From contig CAKJVC010000091.1 in assembly GCA_918026815.1 (NCBI GenBank), forward strand, positions 151,071-215,070: 64,000 bases of DNA, written 5' to 3'. Shown one piece after another: positions 31,139 through 45,416 of the stretch. Origin of the DNA: Chalara sp. BL73. Lineage: Eukaryota > Ascomycota > Leotiomycetes > Helotiales. Numbering within the stretch: position 1 is the stretch's first letter; each line of letters begins with the position of its first letter. The notes under the pieces were generated by a model, which did no database searches, was not told where the DNA came from, and saw only the letters and a program-made list of their open reading frames with translations. The translations under genes and the position numbers were made by a program.

Positions 31139-32717
31139 CAGTCATACCTGGATAATTCGGATGCCCTTATATCGGAAACCTCCATATTCCGGAAGGGAGC
31201 CACGGAACGGCCGGTTTTTGGCTGGGTAACTCGGAATCCTTTTTATTTCGGATTCCGAAGAATGTATAAGGAATTTGAGTGGGTTCCGATATAAAATTGC
31301 GGTGGGGCCAAAGTACCTAATTCAAAATTAGCAAATATCTATAAAAGTAATAGCCGTCAAGTACTTTATTCTAGCTATTTTAACTTTTTTCACTTTTTAT
31401 TAAAATGCTTTTTTGTCGGAATCGCGTAGTTTTATTACAGAACTTTTCAACTTAGCTACAGAAAAAAAAAAAAACTCTGCGCCGGAGTTTTACTAATAAA
31501 AAGAAATACAATTTACGCGCGTAGTATTTCGACTTTAATTACTTAAGTTCCGGACGCTATAGCAGTAAAACTTTTCAGAATTGTAGTATATAGTAGCAAA
31601 AGAAATATAGTTAGTTGTTGCTTCGATTTAGCGCTTCAGACTATATATCCGACAAATACAAGTTCTTTAATAATTCAACTATAAAAGCAAAAAAAAAAAA
31701 AGCTCGCAAACATTCTAAAAAGTAGCTTTTATTAGAAAATTGTTTATATAAGTAGCAACAAAAGTTCGAAGTAGCTAAAAGCTATTTAACGAGTAATATT
31801 TTGCAGCAAAAAACGACTAAGTTTTAAAGCAAATTAAATAAGTATAAAAGTAAAAAACTAGTTTATTGATTAGTTAATTTTTGCTAATATTTTGTTAGAA
31901 AAAACTTGCCTAAAATAAACTAACGGCTAGCTAAATAGCTTTAAAACTCGTTACGGAATTAAACAGTACAATAAACACAGTAAAGCTAGCTTTACTGATT
32001 CTTTTGCTAAAACTCGGCGTATCGTAAAAGAAATTCGGCAGAAGTGTAAACAGTACTAAACTAAAAACGTTTTTAATACCGACGAAACGTCGTACTACTA
32101 AAAAGCGTGCTTAAAACGTAGTTTAGCGACGTCGAAGTTTTCTGGTAAAAAGCAAAAAAAAGCTAAAATCTTTGCTTTTTTAATTTGTAACGCAAATAAC
32201 TCAGAAAAGCTTCTTATTTAGTTTATAAGCAAAGCTAAGCAGCTAAAGTGTTTTAAAGTTAACCGAATTAAAAACTTTCGAACTATAAGCGCTGTTTAGC
32301 GATACAACCGAAAAATTTAAATAAATAGCGAAATTTTTAAGGAATTCTTGCTAGAATTTAACAATAGAATAAAAAAAAAGTTTGTATTGTTTTTAATAAA
32401 CAATTTTAGTGTTTATAAGCTTGCTGTCGAAAAATTGTTAAAAGCAAATTTAATTCGTAATACTAAAATAATGTAATAAGTGTAAAATCGAGAAATATTG
32501 CCGATTTAGCTTTTTTACTGCTTTCTGTTTACGGTTTAATATTTTTACACCGCTTACTTTTTAAATTAAGCTTTTTTCGAACGCAACGTTTTTACACTAA
32601 CTTTTTAATTAAAAAGTAATACAATGCTAAAAAACGCACGTTCGATTTTAATAAATTCAGTTTATAATGCAAAATTTTAACAATAGCTTCGATTTTTTTA
32701 CTGAAATAACCGTTTTG

Positions 32718-33288
32718 CAGTGTGCTGACAGCTTTGATTAATTGATTAATAGACCTATTAATCAAAATCAAATCAAATCAAAGCATGTATTAATCATTAA
32801 TCAAAGCTAATCAGACCTGATTAATCAGATTAATCATGATTAATCAAGCCTAACTTAATTAGAAAAGCGGTAAGCCTAAAAAAGAAAACAGAATTGGCAG
32901 AATTGTTACGGCCTTGACTTTATTTCGCTTAAAGCCTTTTAAGATTCGGCCTTTAACACTACAGGACTTCGTTTACACTAGCTTTTGGCCAGTTTTCTGT
33001 ATATAAAGTGTTGCTTTCTTTTCTTTTTTTTATTTGTAGCTTGTTATTTTCATTATAACAATTAACAGTGTTTATACTTTTGATTTTTTTTACTTGAAAT
33101 TTACGAATTGAAATTCTTGTTCGCTTTAAGTAGTTACAGGTTTTTGCTTTGATTAATTTGATTAATTATAATTAATCAAATCACGTAAGCATTGATTAAT
33201 CAAAGCACTTATTAATCATTAATCATGATTAATCAGATCTGATTAATTAATTAATAATCAAAGCTTTGATTATTTTATCAGCACACTG
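32718..33288. mobile_element. 571-bp hAT-type MITE, copy 1
   Basis: The ends are CAGTGTGCTGA and its complement TCAGCACACTG. A perfect 8-bp target duplication CCGTTTTG lies at 32710-32717 and 33289-33296, diagnostic of hAT insertion. The interior has repeated GATTAAT/ATTAATC palindromes near both ends and no transposase. The second copy (59727-60297) has the same length and lies in the opposite orientation. Confidence 0.95.
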
Positions 33289-33424
33289 CCGTTTTGAAAG
33301 CTATTCGATAAAGTATAACAATATAGAAAAGTAACGTTTTGCCGGCAACGATTTAAAACTGTTAAGCTCGTTTACAGTGTTACGACTTTAGCTAATTCTT
33401 TCGCGTCGATTTCGATACAATAAT

Positions 33425-33628
33425 TGTCAGGCGCCAGGATGTCACGTGCTAAGGGGCACTGAGAGGGGCTCGGTAAAAGCACTGAGGCTTGGCATGTATA
33501 GGCACGTAGGGGGTCGCCAAAAGTTCGGAGGGTATAAGTAGAAGACTCGGGGCGTAGTAGAGAAAGTAAAAATTAGTTTTCGTATTAAATTGCAGTTAAC
33601 TTGTGCCACTTTACTCCAGCACTTTACA
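33425..33628 (+). repeat. Gypsy 5' LTR (204 bp)
   Basis: Begins TGTCAGGCGCC and ends CACTTTACA. The partner LTR at 47237-47440 has the same 204-bp length, and the differences are transitions only. The target duplication ATAAT precedes it at 33420-33424. Confidence 0.95.
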
Positions 33629-36600
33629 TTCTAATCTTTTTTTTATAAAGTGTAGTTCGGCACAAGTCAAAAAAGTATCGCACTCGAAACGCTATAATAT
33701 CGAAAAAAAAAAAAAAAAAGCAGCTGAATTTGCTTTTACAGTTCGTCGACTTATTACTCGGTTTTTTACAAAAAACTTAAGTTTTGATTTACTTAGTACA
33801 ATTCGTATGCGCAAAAAATTAGAAAAAAGTTAATACTCGGAAAAAATCGAAAACGAAACGTTTCAAAAACGGCAAAAAAACGACATTGTTATAAATACAC
33901 AAAATACGTTAGCTTGCGAGCTATTTGTAGTAGCAAAACTTCAAAAAAAAATACGTTAAGCGAAACAACGTAAAAAGCAAAAACTTGCGAAGTTAAACAA
34001 CGCTGCTAAAAAACTTAAAAAAGTCAAAAAACAGCAGAAAATTTTAAAAAAACAGTTGTATAACTTAAATAACTTTAAAAAAAACCAAAAACTAGCCGAA
34101 AAAAAAACTAAAACAAAACGTTGCCGGTATACCGATAAAACGCTTTTAAACAAAACAAAGTTTAAAAGCAAACTTAAACGCTAGCTATTTTTTTAGTAAC
34201 CGGTACTAAAACTTAAAAATTTACTTAATTTCAAAAAAAAAACTTTATTAAAAATACAGTTTTTTGTTTTAACTGCAAAACGCTGTTTTAAAGTAAACAA
34301 AAATTACTACTTTTTTAATAACACGCAAAAAATAAACTATTATGTTTTCGTTTTCGATATAATAACGAAACAAAAGTAAAACGACTATAAATCGAAAATA
34401 AAAGTCGGCAATACTATATAAAACAAATTTGTAGCTTTTTTTTATAATTTGCTTACAAATAAAAACAATCGAAAACTAAATACAGCTAACAAGCTAAAAA
34501 ACGTTAAACAGCGAAAAAACTAGTCGGTAAAAATTTTTGCAATATATTTAAAAACGCTCGAAAAAAAGTTAAAAATTGTAAATAATACGTACTGTTAACG
34601 TGCGCTATTTAAAAAACTTAAAAATAACTTAAAAGCAAATATATTACGTTATAAAAAAAATTTTAAAAGCCGAAAAACGTTAGTATTTTTAGCTCGAAAA
34701 ATAAAAAGCGCAAAAAAAATTATTAGCAACTTTAGTAGTTTAAATAAAAAAACTACAAAAAACTTGCAAAAAAATGCCGATACTTTTGCGTTTACAGCCG
34801 AATTAAAAACGTTAATTTAACGTTTTGTAGCAAAAAATATTTAAAAAAATACAAAAAGCATTTTAAATAAAACGAATTGCGTTTTTATTAGTATCGGCAC
34901 AAAAAGTAAACGTAGTATTATTCGATATTATCGGTATAGTAAAAAAAGTTATTTATTTTTTAAATGCTTTAATATCGAGTATTACAACTGCAAAAAAAAA
35001 AGCTACATTTTTACTAATTGTTTAAAACTTAAGCAAAAAAACAAAAAAGCTTGTTTTTAATATTTTTTTTGTCGAAAAAAACGAGCAAAAACGCAAAAAA
35101 AAAACGAATAGTTATTTCGGTACAAGTATTTAGTACTAAAAAAAAAACGAAAAAAATACAAGTACTTATTAACAACAATACAAAACAAAACTGTATAAAA
35201 CAGTTTTTAGTTATACAGTATAATTAAAAATCGAAAAACGCTTAATTTCAACTAATTACAATAAAAAAAAAAGTTGTTATTTACAAAATTAACAATATCG
35301 AGCTAATTATTACTAATTTCGAAAATATTACAATACTTTATCGACACGACTTTATAGTATACAACTTTAATATACTAAACGTTTTTTTTATATTAAAGTT
35401 TTTTTAGCTAAAATAAATTGATTTAATTATACGTTTTTTTACAAAAAACTAGCAATACTTTTTCGAAATGTTTTAAATTAAAATATTTAGCGTTAAAAAC
35501 TTTCGCAAAACTAATAAAAACTAAGTAATTTATTGTTTAGTTTTACGTTAAGTAAAAAAAAGCTTAGTATTGTTTTTTTTTAAATATATAAATTACGTTA
35601 ATATATTTAACGACGTTTTCGCAAATATTTTATTAAAATACTATTCGATAAAATACTAAATTAATTTCGAGCCGAAAATAGTACTATTGTAAAACTTTGT
35701 TTATTCGTTTTTTAAAAAAAAATTAACAATACTAAAAAAATATTTCGAATTTTTTTTATTAAAAAAATAAATTTATTAATTTACTAGTTTTGCAAAAGCG
35801 CCGATTTTATTTATATTTAAAAAAAACAGTTTTTTTAAGCTATACGTAAACTACAAAAAATTAAATAAAATTACGATTAAAAATAAAACGCTATTGTTTT
35901 TAATTAGTAAAACGTTAAATAAATTTCGTTGTTTAAAACAATTTACGAAAATAAATTTTACTAATATTTACTACAAAATACGCATTAAAAAAAACAATAA
36001 ATAAAAAACGGCGTTTTGTACTCGATATAGCTATTTTAAATATTTAGTTTTTTTTTTTAAACTTTTAAACGTTTTAACTATATTTTAAGCTTATATTAAT
36101 TAAGCGCTAATCGGTTTTATTAATATAATTTATATAGTTTACTTTAATAATATATTTATTTTTTTAAAAAAAATCAAAAACTATACAAAAGCGATTTATA
36201 AAGTTTTCGAAAAACTATAAAAATACAAATTATACGCAAATTTTTTTAAATATCGCTTTAATATAAATACTGTTAAATTTTTAAACTTTATTGTAAAGCT
36301 TAAAAGTATAAAAATAAATTCTTTTCGCGTAAAAACCGTAAAAAAATAATTTGTATTTATATATTATAAAAATATTTAAATATTTTTAAAGTTTACTAAT
36401 TTTTATAAACGATTTATTAAAAAAATACGCTCGCGTTTATATACTGCTAACAAATTTTTTTAAAAAAATAAAAAAGTTTACAACTTTTTTTTAAATAAAG
36501 TTCGAAACGCTAACAAGTTTTAAAGTTTTAAAATTAAAATTTTAAAAAATACTTTTGTTTAAATATTTTAATTCGCAATATAAAATCAAAATAAAAACAA

Positions 36601-38228
36601 ACAGTTTTAAATAAACTATAGCCGAAATTTTTTTATAGTTGTTCGAAAAAAAAAAAAAAACTAAATAGTATTTTATTGTTTTTTACTTAAAAAAATTTAT
36701 TTTTATTAAGTTTCGATATAATATTTACAATATAAAATTAATAGTTATAGTTTATACTTTTCGACAATAAAAACAATATTTTCGAAACAGTATTAATATT
36801 GTTACAGTTTGTATCGACTATAATAATTTAAAATATTTTATAATAAAAAAAAAGTTTACAAACTGTTAAACGAAATAAGCCGAAAACTTAAACGAGTTTA
36901 ATTTTATAATTAAGTTTAAATTAAATAAAACTAATTTTGCAAACAAATTTTTACAAAAGCCGAACTATAAAAAATCGACGTTAAATCGAAAACAAAACAA
37001 AAAAAAAGCAAAAATGTTTTTTTCGACTTTATATAATAAACTGCGTATAGTAAAGTTGTTTTATACTTTAAAAAATTATTTAAAAAATATATTTTTAAAT
37101 AACACGAGCTAAATGCGCTTATGTAAAATCGCGTTTATTTCGAAAAATAAATGTTTTTAAACCGGCGAAATGCTAAAACTAAAAACAAATATAACAAAGT
37201 TATAAACTAAAAAGTATTACAACGTAATTCGAAAAGTTAAATTTAAGCTTATTACTAGTATAACTAGTTGCAAACAATACGTATTACAAAAAGTAGCGAT
37301 TATATTGTTATCGACTAAAACAGTATATAATAAAATAACAAAATCGATTTAAAACGTTTTAACAAAACTGTAAAAAACCAATTTTTTTTTAGTTCGAAAA
37401 ATTATTAAAAAAACTACAAAACAAAGCTAAACCGAAACGAAAAAACTATAAATTATAAACTACAAAAATAGTTTACTTCGTTATAAAAAAGCTGTATACG
37501 TTTTTAACGAAAAATTAATACGCGCAAAAATAATTTACGTGTATTATAATAAAAAACTTGCCGGCTATTTTAGCGTACGTAAAACGCGCGAGTTAATAAG
37601 CCGAAAATATTATTAGTTAAACTTAAAAAATAATGTTAAAAAATATATTAAAACGTATACGAAATACTAAAAAAACAAACTGAAAAAACACTAAATTTAC
37701 AACAAATTAATTTCGATTTTTATTTTTTTAAAATTATAAAAAAAAGTAACTATAAATTTTATTATAAATTTACTATTTAACAAAAAACACAACTAAATAT
37801 ATAATTTTATACTAGTTATAATTAATAAATACACTAAACTAGTATACTATATAACTGTATAAAAAAGTATTTAAATTTACGAACTTGTAAAACTGTTTAT
37901 AAATTATATTTATAAAAATTTCGGATTTTTAAAAAAAATTACTACTAATAAAAAGTTTGTTTTTATAAACAAATTTTAAAAAAACTTTATATATTATTTT
38001 AAAATTCGCTGTCGACTTTTTATTGTTTTTTATTTGTAAACGAACAACTAAATAAAACAACAAAATTAAACTTTAAAATTTTATTTAAAAACGTATTGTA
38101 ATTACAAACAAAATAATTAAGTTTTAAAACTAGTTTTAGCGGAATTTATATATAACAACTTTGTTTATACAAATACCGGTAGTATTTCGTTTAAACTATT
38201 TTACAGTTTCGATTTTAAATTTAACTTA

Positions 38229-38422
38229 TGTCACGGGGAATGCGAGCAGCCGAGGCTCGCTTCGCATTCCTTATAGAGCTAGGTGCGCTTGGCGCGCGTT
38301 CTAGCTGTAAAGGACCTGAGCGATCTCTTTTTTTTTGTTCTACAAGCGTGTATTCTACAATAGTATTATATTACTTTGCTTACTTGATTAACTATTTTAC
38401 AGCTTTAGTTTGCTTCGTTACA
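38229..38422 (+). repeat. Copia 5' LTR (194 bp)
   Basis: Begins TGTCACGGGG and ends TTCGTTACA; preceded by the target duplication ACTTA (38224-38228). It is the same length as the partner at 45223-45416, with transition-type differences only. Confidence 0.95.
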
Positions 38423-41400
38423 GTTATAAGCTCGGCGAGCATTTAATTCTAACTTTTACTGCGTACCGGAACGAATTTAAAGCTTAAAAACGCGACGTTA
38501 CTTTTTTTTGCTAAATAAAAAATTTTGCACTGTTATAAAGCTAACAAAAGCAATTTTACTGAACTTTAACGATCGCTATAAATGGCCTAAATAATTTGCT
38601 TTGCTAACATATTAAGCTCGTTTTATAAAAACATAGCATTTAGTCGATTTAAACGGCTTTAATATTACGTTTGATTTTTTCGACTTTTCGAAGCAATTTT
38701 TTAAATATTAAAAGCTACTTAACAAGCTTAATAAAGCTCGCAGCGATATATACAATAAAGATCTGGCTGTATACAACGCGTCGCAAAGCGGCACTCCGCA
38801 AAACGACATTTTACAAAACTTAGTACTTAAAAAACTATTTGCGCCTGCGAAAACTACGCTCGATAATATTAAAATAAAATAAGCTTTTATACAAAAAAAT
38901 TACACAAATAACGTTGTTTACTAAAACGAGCAAGCTAAAATACACTAACTAATCGCGAGCTAAATATTAAAAACAGTAAATCCTAAAAAACTTCAAACAA
39001 TTATTTACAAGTTTTTTACAAAAAAAAAACACAAACTTTAAAATATAGTTTGCGCACTGCGAAAAAAGCTCGCGCTTAACAATTTTAGCACTTATAATAC
39101 AATACAAACAGTTTATCGACAAATGTTAGTTTAAACATATAAAAAAAACGTAAATAAAGTATAGTAGTTGTTCGATTAGCGCGAAACATACAACGAAGCC
39201 GTGTTATACAAATTGCCGGAAGTTGAAAAAAAACTAGCTACGCAGGATTTTTTGCTTGCAATTAAAGCTAAAATCAGTTTTGCGTAAACAAACAAAAAGC
39301 TACAAAAGTTTTTAGTTAAATTCGAACTCGGTAAAAAACCGAAGTTAATAAACGAGCTAGCTAAAAGCTTTTTAAAGCTTTTACATGCGAATTTTTTTGT
39401 ACTCGGCGAAAAAAAACAAAGTTTAAAAATTTTTGCTACACTAAACAAACGTTTTAAAAGCACGTTAAATTTTTAAAAAAACACAAAGCTTAAAACTTGC
39501 TTGTGCTATACAAAAAAACAGAAATATAACTATAGTTGAAACTTAGAAAAATGCAGCTTTTTTAAATATGCGATTAAAAAATCTACCGAACGCAAACTTA
39601 AAAATAAACCGTTGTTAAAAAAAGTAAAAAAAATTAAAGCTCGATTCGCAAAAAATCGCTAAAGCAAGCTTCGCGCGGTTTTTAAACAAAAAAGCTAAAA
39701 GCTCGAAAACGGTACAAAACTTAAAAACTTTTAAACTATTACGCTTCCGGCTTTTTTTAATAGTGCAGTAATCGACTTAAACTTGCTAAAAAAGCTTTCG
39801 GCTAGTATATATACAATACAGTATGTAAACTTCAACAAACATTTATTTTCTAAAAGCATTTTGTTTAATAATTGCAGTGTTACGTATTTAGTAAACGATA
39901 AAGCTTTGCTTAATTTAAGCACTTTTAAAAAAACAAAATACAATAAAAAAGTAAAATCCGAAACTATAAACTATTCGATTATAAAGCGTAGCAAACGCAC
40001 GTTTGTAAACGCACTAACAAACTCGAACAGCGTTACGTTAATAAATTTGATTTTTAATAACGTAGTTGTAGTAAAAAAGTTTTATGTAAATATTATTTCG
40101 AAAACTTGTTTACTAAAAGCAAAAATTTAGTATTATAGTTTAAAGTGCTTATTTCGATACAAAAAAAAAAAAAAAAACGTAGAATTGCGAAAGCTAAAAC
40201 GCAGAAAAAACTTAGTTTTTTTTTAAATACAAACTTATTACTTTTTACTTTTCGTTTTTAAAGCTTTTTAAATTTACTTCGTTTGCTTTTATATATTTTA
40301 CGATTAACCGGAAGCTAAATAAGCGGTTTTAATTAACAAAAAAATATTAGCAACTTAAAACTAACACTGCAAAACTATAGCATTTACGCGTAAAGCATTT
40401 AAAAAAAAAATTATTAAAAGCTTTTGTTTAATCGGCCAAAAACGTCAAAATAAAAAGCGTAACGCGCATCGAATATACAGTTTGCGCTTAAGCACATACT
40501 ACACAATAAATATTAAAAAACACGCCGGAAAACAAAGCTTTGCGCTTGTTCTATAGAATTATATAAAATTTGTTTGACTTTTTTTTCGCGCTAGCTTACA
40601 ACAGTACAAAATAGCTTTTAGTAATTAAAAACAACTATAACGCTAAGTTTTTTAGTTTTTTGCTATATTAAAAAAGCAGTTTTAAAGTAATAAAAACACT
40701 GTAAAACTTTAAAAAATAAATTACTAAACAATTCGAGCTTACTATTTGCAAAATAAAACACAACAACAACATTTCGGTAATCGCAATTAACGAATACTTT
40801 TATTACTAACGCTAAACAGAAAAACAAAGAATAAAACTAGAATTGCTACTACTATACATTTATAAATCGACAAAAAGTGCAAAAAAAACAAAACAAAAAG
40901 CTATAACTCGCTTTATTAAAATGCGCTTAAAAGCTAATTTTCCGGACTTTTTATAGCTCGAATCCGCAATAGCAAAAATATATTTGTTTAATATAAGCTT
41001 TTTTTTTTTTAACAAAATGCGCTTTTTAAATAAAACGCTAAATACATAGTTTAAAAACTATTTCTAGTAGTTCGATTTTTAGCTTGTACGCAAGTTTACA
41101 GCGAATCTAAAGCTTAATTAAAGCGAGATTTATGTGTATAAAGCTCGAGCATATTTACTGTATAAAAAAAAAAAAGCTTAAAAAAAAAAAAAAGGCGTTT
41201 AAAATCAATTTTAAAGCGTATATCGGATATTTAGTTAAATATGTTACGTTTAACATTTATAAAATTTGAGTATTTTAGCTACAAAAAATAATAGTTTCGA
41301 AAAACGTAAAGTTTAATAAAAACTTGTTTTATTTATAAAAGTTCGAAAAACTAAAAAGCCAACTAGTTTCGATTGTTCGAAAAGTAATAAATATAATCGA

Positions 41401-44400
41401 AAAAAACGTAATTTAAAACGCTGCATTTGTTATAAAACACTTAAAAACTTACGAAAACGCGCTTTTTAACATATTAAAACAACTAGCTACAAAATTAAAA
41501 CTGCTGAATAAAAGCCAAAAAAGCCAAAACTCGAAAATAACAATAGCTGTAAAGCCGGAAAAAAACGGAAACTTTGTTTGCAATAAAAAATTTATAAAAT
41601 TTTTAATTTTTAAAACTATTTTAGTTTTTAAAAACATACTAAAAATAAAAAATAACGCACTAGAAAAAACTAGCGAAACTTTTAAAAACGCAGTTCGCGC
41701 ATTTTTAAACTGTTCGAACAAAAAAGTCGATCGGCAAAATAAAAAAAAAAGCAAACCGCTAACTAAAAAAACGATCGTTTTTTAAGTAGTAATATAGCAA
41801 AAAACTATTTTACAGGCAGTATATAGCCTAAATATACTCGCAGCTTTTTCGTTAAGTAAACAAAACTCGCTAAAAAAGTCGGCACAAAAAAAAGCTAAGC
41901 AAAAAGTTTAGCTACGTAAAAACAAGTGTACTCGAAATAAAAAGCTTAAACTAGGCTGCAATTTGAAAAATAATCGAGTTTTTGCGACAAGCGACTCGAC
42001 TTTTAGTACTGTAATTGCGAATTTTTTTTTTAAATACTTAAAAGCGTTTTATAAAACGTTTTAGCTTACAAAAAACTGTAAAGTCGAAACAGAAAAAAAA
42101 ATAAAAACTGTATATACAATAATCGCTATGTTAGTTCTGAAACAGCTAATTTTCGAGCTAAAAAACTCGAAAAATGCAATATATATAAGTAATTTATTTT
42201 TATTACCGAAATATTAAAAAGATTTACGCAAACACTTGTTCGGTGCTCGCTTTTAAAAAAACGCAAATACAAAGCTTAACAACTTAAAAAGCCGGTAATA
42301 CTAAAAAGTAATTCCGAGCTCGAAAGTTTAATATTTTCCGGTTTTGCTAAAATAAGTATTTATTTATAAAACTAACGCTAAAAACTATTTTGTTCGCTGT
42401 AAAGCTAAAATAGTAGTAAAAAAAGATTTGCAATAAAAAAACTTTATTTTTTTTACTTACGTAACGACGTTCGCAGTACGCTTATTTCGAATAATTATAG
42501 CAATTGCAGTTTACTTCGATTTAAAAATTAAGCAATTTAACATTATAAACGTTTTTATTAACGCAAAAAGAAATAAAAACAAGTTTTATGTAGTTTGCTA
42601 GTTTTTTAATAAATTCAAAATACTAGAATTTTGCGTAAAATTAAATCGAGCTTTGTATAAGTTAAAATTTTTTTTTGCTTTTTAGTTTAAAAAGTTTACA
42701 TTTACGCTACAAAAACTATTGTTTATTTTTTATAAAAAAAAGCTGTGCATTTACATAAATAAACAGCGGACTGTATTTGTAGTGTTTTATATAAACGACT
42801 TTTGCGTATTGTATTACTTAAACAACTTAGCGGTTGCTAAAAAAATTATAACAAGTATAAATAAAGCGTACGAGCTAAAAAGCTTAAGCGACTTACAATA
42901 GTTTTTAAGTATAAAAGTAATACGATTAAAAGCAAAAAAACAGTTGTAGCTAATGTACGATTTTTATATAAAAAAGCTAACTTTACGTTTCGAAGCAACT
43001 AATAAAAAATGCTTAAATACGTTACTGCTATACTTCGATTTAAAAAAAAACAAAAAAACAGCTACGCCGGAATTTACTAAAATATATTAAAAAAAAGTAA
43101 ACTTAGTACTATATACAGCTATAATATTTAAGCTAAATATAGCTTTTGCGGCTGTTTAGCTTTTTCGATTTTTAGTTAATTCTAGTTCGAAGCATATAGC
43201 AGCAGTAAATTAAACGCTCCGATATTTTTACAAAACTAAATTTTATTTAATTATGTATAACGAAAACGCGCTAAGCGCTTAGCTTGTAATAGCGTTAAAT
43301 GCTTTATTTGCTAACAATTAAAAAACAAAACGATTTTTTTATAAATACGTAATTAGTTTGTTCGGCAGTTTAATAGTTTAAAAAGCTGCTCGCTAAAATA
43401 CTGTTATTACTTTAACTACAAAAACAGAACTTTTAAACTTAAAACACACGGCTAAAAAAACTATAGCGCTTTAAAAATTGTTTTGCGAGTTACAGTTGAA
43501 TTTAAAAAAACTTTAAAAAATATTTTGTAACAATCAGCAAACAATACGGCTTGTAATAAAAAAAAACGAAAAAATAACGACTAAACTGCGCTATATCGAC
43601 ATTTAAAACTTATAGTTGCGCTAAGAATACAGCAAAGTTTCGTTCGACGTACAATATTTCTTTACGCTAAAAATGCTAGTTAATAAGTTTACTAAAAATT
43701 TATTTCGTTATAAGTTCGAATACTTTAGAAATTTATTAAACTTTTAAAATGTGCGCAGAAAAATCGAACAGCTGTAGTAAATTTAAAAAGTAACATTTAC
43801 TATGTTTATTACTTTTTTTTGTTATTTACTTTGTTATGTGTATTATTTATACTTTAGCAAATTATACTAAAAGCAGCAAAAAACAAAAGCATATAATTAG
43901 TAAAAAGTACGTTTTTAAGCTACATTTTAAAAGTTGTGAAATTTACAATACAAATACAAAAAAAGTAACGTTTTTAAGCTGTTACTTACAAATTGCAAAG
44001 CTTTTCTAAGCTTTTTTAGTATATAAGTAACGTTTCTAAACTGCTATTTACAAATTGCAAAACTTTTTAAACACTTTTTTAGTATGTAAATAACGTTTTT
44101 AAACTGCTATTTACAAGTTGCAAAGCTTTCTAAGCTTTTCAAGTATAGAAATATAATTTCAAGCTGCGTACTTACAAGTTGCAAAACTTAAAAACTTTCT
44201 ATTAACTACAAAAAAAATTACTTAGCGCTAGCAGAACAAAGTCGATTTTCTCCGCTTTACTCGACGCACTACCGGCACTTTTTTCCGGAAAGTCGCAGCA
44301 GCGTAAAGCAAAGCCAAAAGCGTTGTTTTTACCGAACGCTAGTGCTTTTTTATTATTATTATTATCGTTATTATTATCGTTGTTTTTTTTTTTTTTTTGT

Positions 44401-44749
44401 AGTTTCCGCAAAAGCACATGCACTGTAGTGCGCAAAGCGCGAATACGCTATAGAACGTTAGCTTGCATTATAGTATATTACAAAGCAAAACTTACAAAAA
44501 CGAACGCGCGAAAAAAAATTGCTTCTGTAAAGCGCGAAAAAAGCCGAGCTACTATCGAATAAGCGAAAACGCAACAATGTTTAAACGAACACAACTAATA
44601 ACGAATGCCGCGCTTAGTATTTACATTGTAGCAAGCGCTATTGTTTCGTTTTGCAATAGCGCTGCAAACGCAGTTTAAACAAAAAACGAAGCGCCGAACG
44701 CTCCGAGTTCTACAAAAAGTACTGCGCTTAGCAAAACTGCGCGAAGCAC

Positions 44750-44835
44750 TAAAAAAAAAAAAAAGTGTTACTAGTAGTAGTAGCAGTAGCAGCGGCGGAA
44801 AGAAAAAGCGCGCGAGCGGCGGCGGCGGCGAAAAG

Positions 44836-44866
<31 letters not shown>

Positions 44867-44936
44867 AAAAAAATACTCCCAAATTAGTTTTAATTTAAAC
44901 TTTTAAAATTTTAATTTTCTATTTTGAGCATAATAT

Positions 44937-44986
<50 letters not shown>

Positions 44987-45025
44987 AAAAAAAAAAAAAA
45001 AAGCAGGAAAAAAAAAAAAAATAAA
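44750..45025. repeat. A-rich simple sequence in the copia 3' region
   Basis: Includes AGT/GCG triplet runs (44770-44830), GAA/A runs, and an almost pure A tract at 44941-45001. Open frames across it (Phe- or Lys-only) are artefacts of low complexity. Confidence 0.85.
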
Positions 45026-45222
45026 GCGGCGGGAAAAACGGCGGTTGCTGCGCACGGCAGCTATACGCTTCGCGAGCGCGAACTTCTTGTTTTTTTTTAG
45101 TAGCATTTTAATATTTGTGCTTGTAAAAAGTAGCTCGCGTTGCGAACGTAGTGTATTTATTTACTTTGTTTATTTCTGATCACGTGATATTCAGCTTTAT
45201 AGAAATATGAACCTGAAGGGTG

Positions 45223-45416
45223 TGTCACAAAAAATGCGAGCAGCCGAAGCTCGCTTCGCATTTTTTATAGAGCTAAGTGCGCTTAGCGCGCGTTTTAGCT
45301 GTAAGGGACCTGAGCGATCCTTTTTCTTTTGTTCTACAAGCGTGTATTCTACAATAGTATTATATCACTTCGCTCACTTGATTGACTATTCTACAGCTCT
45401 GGTTTGCTCCGTCACA
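45223..45416 (+). repeat. Copia 3' LTR (194 bp)
   Basis: Begins TGTCACAAAA and ends CCGTCACA; followed by ACTTA (45417-45421). It matches the LTR at 38229-38422 without indels. Confidence 0.95.

Larger units (their letters stand above)
38229..45416 (+). mobile_element. Ty1/copia retrotransposon nested in the gypsy element
   Basis: A 7188-bp element with 194-bp LTRs and a perfect 5-bp target duplication ACTTA (38224-38228 and 45417-45421). It interrupts the integrase part of the gypsy pol. Copia reverse transcriptase and RNase H read on the plus strand through stops near 42719-43720: VFVVFYINDFCVLYYLNN, ATPEFTKIY, ELLNLKHTAKKTIAL, FCNNQQTIRLVIKKNEKITT, TTKLRYIDI. This is the ordered YVDD-like, AAIxxxxDIAFA-like and NxQ-T-RL series of copia. 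The YVDD box reads YIND, consistent with RIP. The 3' internal part (44200-45110) contains A-rich simple sequence. Confidence 0.93.

Noticed and set aside
42719..42901. 60-codon plus frame as a separate gene
   Set aside because: It is a surviving fragment of the copia reverse transcriptase between RIP-created stops, not an independent gene.
44595..45106. Phe-rich and Lys-rich frames
   Set aside because: They translate A/T homopolymers and GAA/GCG simple repeats in the copia 3' region.
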